NCBI GenBank assembly: GCA_033875255.1
Contig: JAWZSN010000017.1
Coordinates: forward strand, 62,001 to 126,000
Length of the DNA: 64,000 nucleotides
Source: Marinimicrococcus sp033875255
Lineage (GTDB): Bacteria > Pseudomonadota > Alphaproteobacteria > Geminicoccales > Geminicoccaceae
Direction of reading: 5' to 3'
The notes under the pieces are model-generated. The model did no database searches and was not told the DNA's origin. It saw only the letters and a program-made list of their open reading frames with translations. The position numbers and the translations under genes are program-made. This document shows, in pieces, positions 17,569-25,626 of this stretch (the first letter of the stretch is position 1; each line of letters begins with the position of its first letter).

Positions 17569-17593
17569 GGGCGGCGGCGCCCGGCCGCCGCCC
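17569..17593 (-). promoter_or_regulatory. Intercistronic hairpin after the TRAP binding-protein gene
   Basis: A 10-bp perfect GC stem (17569-17578 with 17584-17593) with a 5-base loop begins 11 bp after the dctP stop codon and has no T-run after it in the direction of transcription. It matches in position the hairpin after the TctC-type gene at 6306-6327. A role in stabilising the binding-protein message is inferred. Confidence 0.6.
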
Positions 17594-17604
17594 GCCGCGG
17601 CGGC

Positions 17605-18681
17605 TCACTCGGCGTCGATGACGCTCTGCACCAGCTCGTCGCCGAGCTTGCCGCGATACTCCTTCCAGACCTCCGACATCGCCTCCTGGAACAGCTTCGA
17701 CTGCTCCGGCGTGAGGCGGGTCACGGTCATGCCGTCGGCCTCCATCTGGGCCAGGTACTCCGCCTCCTTGCGGTTGAGCTCCTCGCGCTCCCACGCCTGG
17801 GTCTCGAGCGCCGTCTCGGCGAACAGGGTCCGCACGTTCTCCGGCAGCCGCTGCCACATGCCGTCGGCGGCGAGGAACATGATGCCTGCCCACTGGTGGT
17901 TGGAGAGCGTGATGTAGTCCTGGACCTTGTCGAAGCCGAAGGCCTTCACGTTGCCGACCGGGTTGTCCTGGCCGTCGACGGTGCCCTGCTGCAGCCCGGT
18001 GAAGACCTCGCTCAACGCCATCGGCGTCGGGTTGGCGCCGAGCGCCTTGAAGGTGGCGACGTTGAGCGGGTTGTTGACGACGCGGAACTTGATGCCGCGC
18101 ATGTCGTCGGGGGTCTCGACCTTCGTGTCGCGGGTCGTGATCGTGCGAAAGCCGCTCTCGTACATGGCGAGCGTGCGGATGCCGATCTTCTGGGCCATGT
18201 CCCCGTAGAGCTTCTGGCCCACCGGCCCGTCGGCCACCGCGTAGGCGTGCTCGCGGTCACGGAAGATGAAGGGCAGGTAGAAGATGTCGAGCGGCTGGTA
18301 GAAGGAGGCCACGTTGGTGGTGGGTACCAGCGCCAGATCGACCACGCCGATCTGCATGCTCTCCACGAGATCGCGCGAGCTGCCGATGGTGCTGTTGGGG
18401 AACACGTTGATCGTGATCCTGCCGTCGGTGCGCTCGCCGATCAGCCGGGCGAACATGTCCGCACCCCGGGCCAGCGGATGCTGCTCGTTGTAGGGATGCC
18501 CGAACTTCAGCGTCATCTCGGGGATCTCGTTCGCACCGACCGATGCCGGGTGGCCAGCGAGCATGGCCGCACCGGCCGCGGCCACGGCCGTGAGCCGCAT
18601 CGAGCGCCGCGCGAGCGAGCGCATCGCTTCGAGAAGCCGCGGAACGGCCGTTTCTGTTGGCGCTGTGCTTGCGTGTCGCAT
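17605..18681 (-). CDS. TRAP transporter substrate-binding protein (DctP family)
   Basis: The 358-residue periplasmic receptor starts at ATG 18681, preceded by AGGGGGAACTAACG. The N-terminus is long before the hydrophobic core (MRLTAVAAAGAAMLAGHPA, residues 28-46), with cleavage likely after VGA at residue 50; a later Met at residue 20 is an alternative start. The mature protein has the DctP opening (LKFGHPYNEQHPL) and the conserved MRGIKFRV segment whose arginine binds substrate carboxylates in the family. It lies between the GntR regulator and the permease genes. Ligand class is inferred to be an organic acid. Confidence 0.94.
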   Translation of the reverse strand: MRHASTAPTETAVPRLLEAMRSLARRSMRLTAVAAAGAAMLAGHPASVGANEIPEMTLKFGHPYNEQHPLARGADMFARLIGERTDGRITINVFPNSTIGSSRDLVESMQIGVVDLALVPTTNVASFYQPLDIFYLPFIFRDREHAYAVADGPVGQKLYGDMAQKIGIRTLAMYESGFRTITTRDTKVETPDDMRGIKFRVVNNPLNVATFKALGANPTPMALSEVFTGLQQGTVDGQDNPVGNVKAFGFDKVQDYITLSNHQWAGIMFLAADGMWQRLPENVRTLFAETALETQAWEREELNRKEAEYLAQMEADGMTVTRLTPEQSKLFQEAMSEVWKEYRGKLGDELVQSVIDAE

Positions 18682-18780
18682 CGTTAGTTCCCCCTGTGTC
18701 GTGGCGGCGTCGGCACTTCCGCCGCGCCCGTCTTGGCGGGCCACGCCCGCTGCTCCGCCGGCTCGCGGGCCGGCGCCGTC

Positions 18781-19563
18781 TCAGCCGCGCGCTTCCCCTC
18801 CCCGGTCGTCGAAAAGGCGGCCGGCCGAGAGCTCGATCACCCGGTCACTCGGCGGCACGAAGATGCGCTGCCAGGTGATCGGCGCGTCGCGATAGCTCAT
18901 GCCGCAGATGGTCCACACCATCCCGTACTGGCCCGCCGGCACGCCGATCAGCCGCGTGACGCGCGGCGGCAGCGGCTGGCACAGCATGGTCTGGCGGGCG
19001 CTCAGCGTCGGGGCGTTGAAGCGCTCGGCCAGCATGTCGCGGACCGACACGCCGTTGAGGCTCGCCGGATCGGCCGTCTCGAGGCCGGGGAAGCGCTCGG
19101 CGGCGAGATAGATCTCGCTGAAGGCCTCGAACTCCCGATTGATGGAGGCGAGCCGGCGGATGCGCACGAACTCGTGGCGCGTCGGCGCGAGGAAAGGCAC
19201 CCAGGGCCCGTTCTCGCTGACGGTCTCGATGTCGATGACGTTGAAGTAGACGGGCAGCGGCTTGTCCTCGCCCTCTGCCATGAAGCGGAAGTGGCGCAGG
19301 TGTCGCTCCGGCGTGCGCGCCCCGGAGACGAAGGTCCCCCGGCCGTGCTCGCGCACCAGCACGCCCATCTCGACGAGGTTGCGGAGGCTGCGCTGCACCG
19401 TGCCGAGGCTGGCCGCCATGTCGGCGGCGATCTGCTCCTCCGAGGGGAGCTGGTCGCCCGGCCTCCAGCGGCCGTCCTCGATCTCCCGCAGCAGCCGCTC
19501 GGCGATCAGGCGGTGCTTGGGCTGCGCCCGCCGCCTGGCTCGACCGTTGGCTGTGGCGGACAT
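18781..19563 (-). CDS. GntR-family regulator with UTRA ligand domain (HutC subfamily)
   Basis: The 260-residue protein has an N-terminal winged helix-turn-helix (about residues 16-85, with the GDQLPSEEQIAADM and GRGTFVSG landmarks) and a C-terminal UTRA effector domain (about 110-245). Such proteins usually repress a neighbouring catabolic operon until they bind a pathway metabolite. It is first in the minus-strand unit with the TRAP transporter and DUF3604 genes, 99 bp before dctP. A promoter with an overlapping inverted repeat lies just upstream of it, which suggests autoregulation of the whole unit. Confidence 0.92.
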   Translation of the reverse strand: MSATANGRARRRAQPKHRLIAERLLREIEDGRWRPGDQLPSEEQIAADMAASLGTVQRSLRNLVEMGVLVREHGRGTFVSGARTPERHLRHFRFMAEGEDKPLPVYFNVIDIETVSENGPWVPFLAPTRHEFVRIRRLASINREFEAFSEIYLAAERFPGLETADPASLNGVSVRDMLAERFNAPTLSARQTMLCQPLPPRVTRLIGVPAGQYGMVWTICGMSYRDAPITWQRIFVPPSDRVIELSAGRLFDDRGGEARG

Positions 19564-19586
19564 GCGGCAGCCCCTCCCAAGGCGCC

Positions 19587-19642
19587 AACTCCTTTGATGG
19601 AGTTCGACCTTGAGCGTTAGGTATCGCCGACTGCTCTGTCAA
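19587..19642 (-). promoter_or_regulatory. Promoter with downstream operator of the GntR-TRAP unit
   Basis: Read leftward, TTGACA (19642-19637) and TAACGC (19619-19614) are separated by 17 bases. Just downstream, the inverted repeat AACTCC-N6-GGAGTT (19587-19604) covers roughly +3 to +20 of the predicted transcript, a typical place for a GntR repressor to block initiation. Binding by the adjacent GntR protein is inferred. Confidence 0.6.
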
Positions 19643-19764
19643 CAACTATAGAGGACTTGGCCGATCTCCGTCGCCCGGCTAGGCGCCTGCCTGCCGCCGC
19701 ACGCGTGGTACTGCCCCCGGCCGGTCGGCCGGAGACCTGTGAAGGACCGTGCGAGGCCCCTCGC

Positions 19765-21369
19765 TCAGTGCAGGTGGCGGGCGATCATGTGGCGGATCGC
19801 AGGAGGCTCGGCACCCTCGTGGAAGTCACGCGCTGCCTGCTCGATCCCATGGTCGGCGGTCGTGGCGCGGCGGGCCTGGCGGCGATAGTCGAGCCAGCTC
19901 GCGATGGTGAACACCTCGGTCCAGTGGGCGGCGTCGGTGGCGTCCTGGAACAGCCGCCAGGTGGACGCCCCGTTGCGCCTGCGCAGATGGCCGACCTCTT
20001 CCATGGCGCGCGCGAAGGCCGTCGCATTGGCCATGCCGACGCGGTAGTCGATGGTCACCAGCACCGGCCCGTCATTGTCGGCCAGCAGGATCGCCGGCAC
20101 CGGCTCGGCCTGGCGCGGGGCGGGGCGCAGGTCCGGCATCCGGCCGCCGGGCAGCGCGTAGCGCCAGTGCAGCAGCAGGCTCGCCAGCATGAGGCCACCC
20201 GCTGCCAGCAACGAGCCTTCGAGGCTCACGTCCTCGGCCAGCCAGCCCCAGAACCAGCTCGCCGCCGCCATCGCCCCGAACATCACCATCTGGTAGAGCG
20301 AGAACACCCGCGCCTGGACCCAGAGAGCAGCGCTGAGCTGCACGCTGATGTTGAAGGTCGAAAAGGACCCCAGCCAGGCGCCGCCGGCCAGCGCCAGGGC
20401 CAGCATGATCGGCACGTAGTAGGGGAAGATCGCGACGGCGGCGAGCGAGAGCCCGTAGAGCGTGGTGAGCAGCAGGACTACCCGCTCCGCGCCGATCCTC
20501 TGGCGCAGCGGGTGGACGAGGAAGGCGCTGCCCATGGCGCCGGCGCCGAAGGCGCCGAGCAGCAGGCCGAAATCGACGGGGCCGCCGCCCAGCATGTCGC
20601 GGGCGACCAGCGGCAGGAGGGCCAGCGGGGCGGCGGCACCGGTGGCGAAGACCGCGCTGCGCAACGTGGTGACGCGGATCGGCGGGGTCTCGGAGAAATA
20701 GCGCAAGCCGGTGACGATGGCCCGGCCAATCCGCTCGCGGGGCAGGTCGTCCCCCGGCGGCGGGCGCCGCCACATCAGCAGCACGACGATCAGCGCCACA
20801 TAGGAGAGGGCGTTGAAGATGAAGGCGCCCTGGGCGCCGGCGGTAGCCACGATGGCGCCGCCGATCGCCGGGCCGACGGCGCGGGCGAAGTTGAAGGCCA
20901 CGGCGTTGAGGGTGACCGCCGCCGGCAGCTCCTCGGTCGGCACCAGCTCGCGCACCACGCCCTGGAAGGCCGGCCCCTGCAGCGCCGTTCCCATGCCGAG
21001 GGCGAAGGTCAGGCCCAGCAGCAGCCAGGGCGTCACCAGCCCCCAGGAGGTGGCCAGCGCCAGCACGACCGAGACCGCCAGCATCCAGAACTGGGCCAGC
21101 AGCAGCACCGCCCTGCGGTCCCAGACGTCGGCCACCGCGCCGGCAATCAGCGCCAGCACGAAGATGGGCGCCTGCACCGCGGTCTGGACCAGCGCCACCA
21201 TGTCCGGGGAGCCGTCCAGCGAGGTCATCAGCCAGGCCGCACCCACCGTCTGGACCAGCCAGCCGAAGTTGGAGACCAGGTTGGCCGACCAGAGGGAGCG
21301 GAACAGGCCGCGGCGCAGCGGCGTGATGATACTGCCCGAGCCCCAGCCTGCGGCCTGCTGCCTCGCCAT
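19765..21369 (-). CDS. MFS transporter (MFS_3/enterobactin-exporter type) with C-terminal soluble domain
   Basis: The 534-residue protein has about twelve membrane helices (roughly residues 15-410), including the MFS loop LIAGAVADVWDRRAVLL. It ends with a soluble domain of about 100 residues (about 430-534) that contains FARAMEEVGHLRRRNGA and looks like the dimeric ferredoxin-like fold of antibiotic-monooxygenase type proteins; this two-part layout occurs in one MFS_3 subgroup. It probably exports an unknown compound. The ATG at 21369 follows GGGGGAG. It lies 200 bp downstream of the GntR promoter on the same strand but does not share it. Confidence 0.87.
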   Translation of the reverse strand: MARQQAAGWGSGSIITPLRRGLFRSLWSANLVSNFGWLVQTVGAAWLMTSLDGSPDMVALVQTAVQAPIFVLALIAGAVADVWDRRAVLLLAQFWMLAVSVVLALATSWGLVTPWLLLGLTFALGMGTALQGPAFQGVVRELVPTEELPAAVTLNAVAFNFARAVGPAIGGAIVATAGAQGAFIFNALSYVALIVVLLMWRRPPPGDDLPRERIGRAIVTGLRYFSETPPIRVTTLRSAVFATGAAAPLALLPLVARDMLGGGPVDFGLLLGAFGAGAMGSAFLVHPLRQRIGAERVVLLLTTLYGLSLAAVAIFPYYVPIMLALALAGGAWLGSFSTFNISVQLSAALWVQARVFSLYQMVMFGAMAAASWFWGWLAEDVSLEGSLLAAGGLMLASLLLHWRYALPGGRMPDLRPAPRQAEPVPAILLADNDGPVLVTIDYRVGMANATAFARAMEEVGHLRRRNGASTWRLFQDATDAAHWTEVFTIASWLDYRRQARRATTADHGIEQAARDFHEGAEPPAIRHMIARHLH

Positions 21370-21424
21370 CCGCTCCCCCCTGCCCTTGTTGCCGCGATCA
21401 GGCGCGGCTGTTACTTGCGGCGCC

Positions 21425-22687
21425 TCAGGCGGCGAGCTGCCCCAGCGCCCCGCCGGGCAGCTTGCGCAGCGGCCCGAGCGCCACGAGGCTCGGCCGCGTC
21501 CTGGCGAACAGCCGCTCGCCGACCCGCCGGATCGCCGCCTCGTCCACCGCCTCGATCCTCGCGACAGCCTCCTCGGTGGGGATGCGTCTTCCATAGCAGA
21601 GCAGCTGGCGAGCGATATCGTCGGCCTGCGCGCTGGCGCTCTCCAGCGACATCAAGAGGCCGGCCTTGAGCTGTGCGCGGGCGCGAGCAAGCTCCTCGCC
21701 GGTCGGCGCCGAGGCGAGCTTCAAGGTCTCCTCGATCGAGACCGGCAGCAGGTCGGCCACGTCCTTCTCGCCGGTGCCGGCATAGATGCCCAGCATGCCC
21801 GTGTCGGACTGGCAGGCGGCGAAGGAGAAGACCGAGTAGCACAGGCCGCGGTTCTCGCGGACCTCCTGGAACAGCCGCGAGGACATGCCGCCGCCCAGCG
21901 CCGCCGAGAACACCTGGAGCGCATAATAGTCCGGGTCGGCATAGCCGAACGCCTCGACGGCGAGACAGAGATGGACCTGCTCGAGATCCTTGCGACGCTC
22001 CAGCCGCTCGCCGCCGCCATAAAGGCCGGGCGGTGCGGCGATCGGTGCGGCGGCCGGCAGCTCGCCCAGCAGCCGCTCGCCCAGCTCGCACATGGCCTCG
22101 TGCTCGACCTTGCCGGCCGCCGCCAGCACCATGCGCGAAGGGTGGTAGTGGGCGCCCATGTAATCGACCAGGGCCTGGCGCTGCATGCCCGCCACGATCT
22201 CCTCGGGCCCGAGGATCGAGCGGCCGAGCGGCTGGTCGGGATAGGCCACCTCCTGGAGGATCTCGAAGACCAGGTCGTCGGGTGTGTCCTGGACCTCGCC
22301 GATCTCCTGGAGCACGACGTTGCGCTCCTTCTCGAGCTCGCCCTCCTCGAAGGTCGAGTGCTGCAGGATGTCGGCCAGGATGTCGGCCGCCAACGGCACG
22401 TCCGGCGCCATCACCCGCGCATGATAGGCGGTATGCTCGCGCGAGGTGTAGGCGTTGAGCGAGCCGCCGACATTCTCGATCTCCTCGGCGATGCCGCGCG
22501 CGGTGCGTCGGCTCGTGCCCTTGAAGGCCATGTGCTCGAGCATGTGGGCGACGCCATTGACCTCGGCAGGCTCGTAGCGGGCGCCGACATCGACCCAAAA
22601 GCCCAGGCAGGCGGTCTCGAGATGCGGCATGCGCTCGGTGACGACGCGCAGGCCGGAGGGAAGCGTGGTGAGGCGGCTGTTGGTCAT
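21425..22687 (-). CDS. M16 zinc protease, processing-peptidase type
   Basis: The 420-residue protein is a pitrilysin-family metalloprotease similar to the mitochondrial processing peptidase beta subunit. The inverted zinc motif HMLEH gives His48, Glu51 and His52, and Glu128 in ERNVVLQEIG is the third ligand, so the N-terminal half is catalytic. The C-terminal half carries the glycine-rich ALGGGMSSRLFQEVRE segment of the family. Its start lies 4 bp after the thrC stop, so it is translated from the thrC message. This thrC-M16 pairing is common in alphaproteobacteria. The substrate is not known. Confidence 0.94.
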   Translation of the reverse strand: MTNSRLTTLPSGLRVVTERMPHLETACLGFWVDVGARYEPAEVNGVAHMLEHMAFKGTSRRTARGIAEEIENVGGSLNAYTSREHTAYHARVMAPDVPLAADILADILQHSTFEEGELEKERNVVLQEIGEVQDTPDDLVFEILQEVAYPDQPLGRSILGPEEIVAGMQRQALVDYMGAHYHPSRMVLAAAGKVEHEAMCELGERLLGELPAAAPIAAPPGLYGGGERLERRKDLEQVHLCLAVEAFGYADPDYYALQVFSAALGGGMSSRLFQEVRENRGLCYSVFSFAACQSDTGMLGIYAGTGEKDVADLLPVSIEETLKLASAPTGEELARARAQLKAGLLMSLESASAQADDIARQLLCYGRRIPTEEAVARIEAVDEAAIRRVGERLFARTRPSLVALGPLRKLPGGALGQLAA

Positions 22688-22691
22688 GATG

Positions 22692-24086
22692 TCAGGCGAA
22701 AGCCTCCCGGACCGCGCCCTGCACGGCCGCAAGATCGTTGGCGAGGTCGATGCAGCGTTCCTCGCGCTCCATGAGATCGGCGTAGCGCTCCGGCAGGCGC
22801 GGCACCCGCCCGGTGGCAGCCTCGACCGCTTCGGGGAACTTGGCGGGATGCGCCGTGGAGAGGGTGACCAGCGGCACGCCCGGCTCCGGACGCCGCGCTG
22901 CGGCCACGGCAAGCCCCACCCCGGTGTGCGGGTCGACCAGCTGGCCGGTGTCGCCCAGCGTCCGGGCGATGGCGCCGGCCACCGCCTTCTGGTCGGCCGC
23001 ACCGCCGTCGAAGAGATGCCGTGCCTGGGCCAGCACCGGCTCCTCCACCGCAAAGCCGCCGCTCTGCTGGAAACCCTGCATGCGGGCGCGGGTACGCTCG
23101 GCGGAGCCGTCCTCCAGCTCGAGCAGCAGCCGCTCGAAATTGCTGGCCGACTGGATGTCCATCGACGGGCTGGTGGTCGGCACCACGCCGCCGCGCCGGT
23201 AGGCGCCGCTCTCGAAGAAGCGCGCCAGGATGTCGTTCTCGTTGGTGGCGACGATGAGCTTGTCGACCGGCAGGCCCATGCGGCTCGCGACCCGGCCGGC
23301 GAAGACATTGCCGAAATTTCCGGTCGGCACGCAGAACGCCACCGGCCGGTCCGGCCCGCCCAGCCGCAGGGCGGCCCAGACATAGTAGACGCTCTGGGCC
23401 ATCACCCGGGCCCAGTTGATCGAGTTGACCGCGGAAAGGCGCATCTCGCCGCGAAAGGCGGCGTCGTTGAACATCGCCTTCACGAGATCCTGGCAGTCGT
23501 CGAACGTGCCCTCGAGGGCGACGTTGAGGACGTTGTCCGCCTCGACCGTGGTCATCTGGCGGCGCTGCACCAGCGAGACCCGGCCCCTGGGATGCAGCAT
23601 GGCGATGCGCACCTGGCGCTTGCCGGCAAAAGCGTGGACGGCGGCGGCGCCGGTGTCGCCCGAGGTGGCGCCGACGATGGTGATCTCCTCGCCGCGGCGC
23701 GCCAGGACCTCGTCGAACATGCCCGCGAGGAGCTGCATCGCGAAGTCCTTGAAGGCCAGCGTCGGCCCGTGGAACAGCTCGAGCATCCAGTCGTCGGGGC
23801 CGAGCTGGGTCAGGGGGGCGACCGCCGCATGGTCGAACTGGCCGTAGGCGCGGCGCGCCAGCCGCTCGAGATCCTCGCGGGTAAAGCAGCCTTCGGTGAA
23901 GGGCTCGAGCAGGCAGGCGGCCAGCGCCGGGTAGTCGAGCGCGCGCATCCGGCGAAGCTCGGCCGCGGAGAAGCGCGGCCATTCCTGCGGCACGAAAAGG
24001 CCGCCATCCTCGGCCAAGCCGGCCAGCAGGACCTCCTCGAAGCTTCGCTCGCCCGCGCCGCCGCGCGTGCTGACATATCGGATCAT
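22692..24086 (-). CDS. thrC: Threonine synthase
   Basis: ThrC converts O-phosphohomoserine to threonine with PLP. The 464-residue length is that of the long bacterial form. The PLP lysine lies in GPTLAFKDFAMQ (about residue 112), and the phosphate-binding ATSGDTGAAA loop follows. The ATG at 24086 is preceded by AGGAAAGCGCG. The gene lies between the M32 carboxypeptidase gene (58 bp upstream) and the M16 protease gene (4 bp downstream) on the minus strand, so these may form one transcript with the end of the oxidase operon. No leader peptide or attenuator is visible. Confidence 0.96.
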   Translation of the reverse strand: MIRYVSTRGGAGERSFEEVLLAGLAEDGGLFVPQEWPRFSAAELRRMRALDYPALAACLLEPFTEGCFTREDLERLARRAYGQFDHAAVAPLTQLGPDDWMLELFHGPTLAFKDFAMQLLAGMFDEVLARRGEEITIVGATSGDTGAAAVHAFAGKRQVRIAMLHPRGRVSLVQRRQMTTVEADNVLNVALEGTFDDCQDLVKAMFNDAAFRGEMRLSAVNSINWARVMAQSVYYVWAALRLGGPDRPVAFCVPTGNFGNVFAGRVASRMGLPVDKLIVATNENDILARFFESGAYRRGGVVPTTSPSMDIQSASNFERLLLELEDGSAERTRARMQGFQQSGGFAVEEPVLAQARHLFDGGAADQKAVAGAIARTLGDTGQLVDPHTGVGLAVAAARRPEPGVPLVTLSTAHPAKFPEAVEAATGRVPRLPERYADLMEREERCIDLANDLAAVQGAVREAFA

Positions 24087-24144
24087 CGCGCTTTCCTGCT
24101 CAAACGCTCGGGTCTCGGGTTGCGCCGGGCGACGCTGCCCGCCC

Positions 24145-25626
24145 TCAGGGAACGTAGCGCCGGCGAAGATGGTCCAGAAAGGCGCGCGCGCCCAGTGGCT
24201 CTCCGGTGGCGTCGCGCACCATCCCGTCCAGTGTCGGCTGCGAGGCGCGGCCATGAACCTTCTCGCGCAACCAGCCCAGGAGGTCGCCGAAGCGCCCCTC
24301 CTCGAGGGCCGGGTCGAGATCGCCCAGCTCCGCCTGCGCCGCCTCGAAGAGCTGTGCCGCCAGCATCGCCCCCAGCGTATAGCAGGGGAAATAGCCGAAG
24401 GCACCGCTCGGCCAGTGAATGTCCTGCAGGCAGCCCAGCGCATCGTTCGGCGGCACGATGCCCAGCAGATCCTTCATGCCGTCGTTCCAGGCGGCCGGAA
24501 GGTCCGCCACGGCGAGATCGCCGGTGACCATTGCCCGCTCCAGCCGCCAGCGCAGCACGACATGGAGCGGGTAGGTGGCCTCGTCGGCATCGACCCGGAC
24601 ATGGCTGCGCGCGACCCGATGATAGAGTCGCCGCATATTGTCCGGCGCAAAGGCCGGATCCTCGCCGAAGGCGCTCGCGAGCTCGCCGCCCATGAAGCGG
24701 ATGAAGGCAGGCGAGCGGCAGGCCTGCATCTCGATCAGGAGCGACTGGCTCTCGTGAGCCGCCATGCCGCGCGCCTCGCCCACCGGCTGGCCCAGCCACT
24801 GCTGCGGCAGGCCCGCTTCGTAAAGCGCATGGCCGGTCTCGTGGAGCACACCCATGAGCGCCGAGGCCACCTCGTCCTCGCGGTAGCGGGTCGTGATGCG
24901 GATGTCGCCAGGCACGCCGCCGCAGAAGGGATGCGTGCTCTCGTCGAGACGCCCGGCCTCGAAGTCGAAGCCCAGCCGCTCCATGAGCCGCCGCGCCAGG
25001 GCCCGCTGCGCCGCGATCGGGAACGGGCCCCGGGGCTGCTGCGGGGCCGGCCCCTGGGCTGCCAGCGCGCTCTCGATGATCGGCGGCAAGGCTTCTGCCA
25101 GCTCGGCGAAGAGCGGGGCGATGCGCTCGTCGCGCAGGTCCGGCTGGAAGCTGTCGAGGAGCGCGTCGTAAGGCGACAGACCCAGGGCTGCGCCGCTGAC
25201 GCCGGCCATCTCCTGCACCAGCCGCACCACCTCCTCCATGTGCGGCTGCAACATGGCGAAGTCGGCGCTGGCACGGGCCTCGCGCCAGGTCATCTCGCAG
25301 ACCGTCGTGGCCCGGGTGAAGGCCTCGACCAGCGCCGGCTCGATGGCCCGCGCGTGGCGGTAGCGACGCGTCATCTCGCGCAGATTAGCGGCTTGCCAGG
25401 GATCGAGGCCGTCCTCGGCGGCAGCGCCGGCCACCAACTCGCCGGTCTCCTCCGCGGTAAGCAGATCGTGGGCCGAGCGCTTGAGGGCGGCCAGCTGCTC
25501 GCCGCGTCCGGCCGAGGCCTTCCTCGGCATGACGACGGCAGTGTCCCAGTGAAGCATCGAGAGCGCGCCCTCGATGTGCCCGATCCGCCTGAAGCGGTCC
25601 TCAAGCGCTGCGTAATGCCAGCCCAT
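24145..25626 (-). CDS. M32 family carboxypeptidase (thermostable carboxypeptidase 1 type)
   Basis: This cytoplasmic zinc metallopeptidase releases C-terminal residues from peptides. The 493-residue protein carries HETGH at residues 262-266 (His262, Glu263, His266), and Glu292 in the family's HESQS motif completes the zinc site. The ATG at 25626 is chosen over one at 25653 because GGAGAGGG lies just before it. Its first 26 bp overlap the end of ctaA, so it is translationally coupled to a heme A synthase gene although no functional link is known. Confidence 0.92.
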   Translation of the reverse strand: MGWHYAALEDRFRRIGHIEGALSMLHWDTAVVMPRKASAGRGEQLAALKRSAHDLLTAEETGELVAGAAAEDGLDPWQAANLREMTRRYRHARAIEPALVEAFTRATTVCEMTWREARASADFAMLQPHMEEVVRLVQEMAGVSGAALGLSPYDALLDSFQPDLRDERIAPLFAELAEALPPIIESALAAQGPAPQQPRGPFPIAAQRALARRLMERLGFDFEAGRLDESTHPFCGGVPGDIRITTRYREDEVASALMGVLHETGHALYEAGLPQQWLGQPVGEARGMAAHESQSLLIEMQACRSPAFIRFMGGELASAFGEDPAFAPDNMRRLYHRVARSHVRVDADEATYPLHVVLRWRLERAMVTGDLAVADLPAAWNDGMKDLLGIVPPNDALGCLQDIHWPSGAFGYFPCYTLGAMLAAQLFEAAQAELGDLDPALEEGRFGDLLGWLREKVHGRASQPTLDGMVRDATGEPLGARAFLDHLRRRYVP

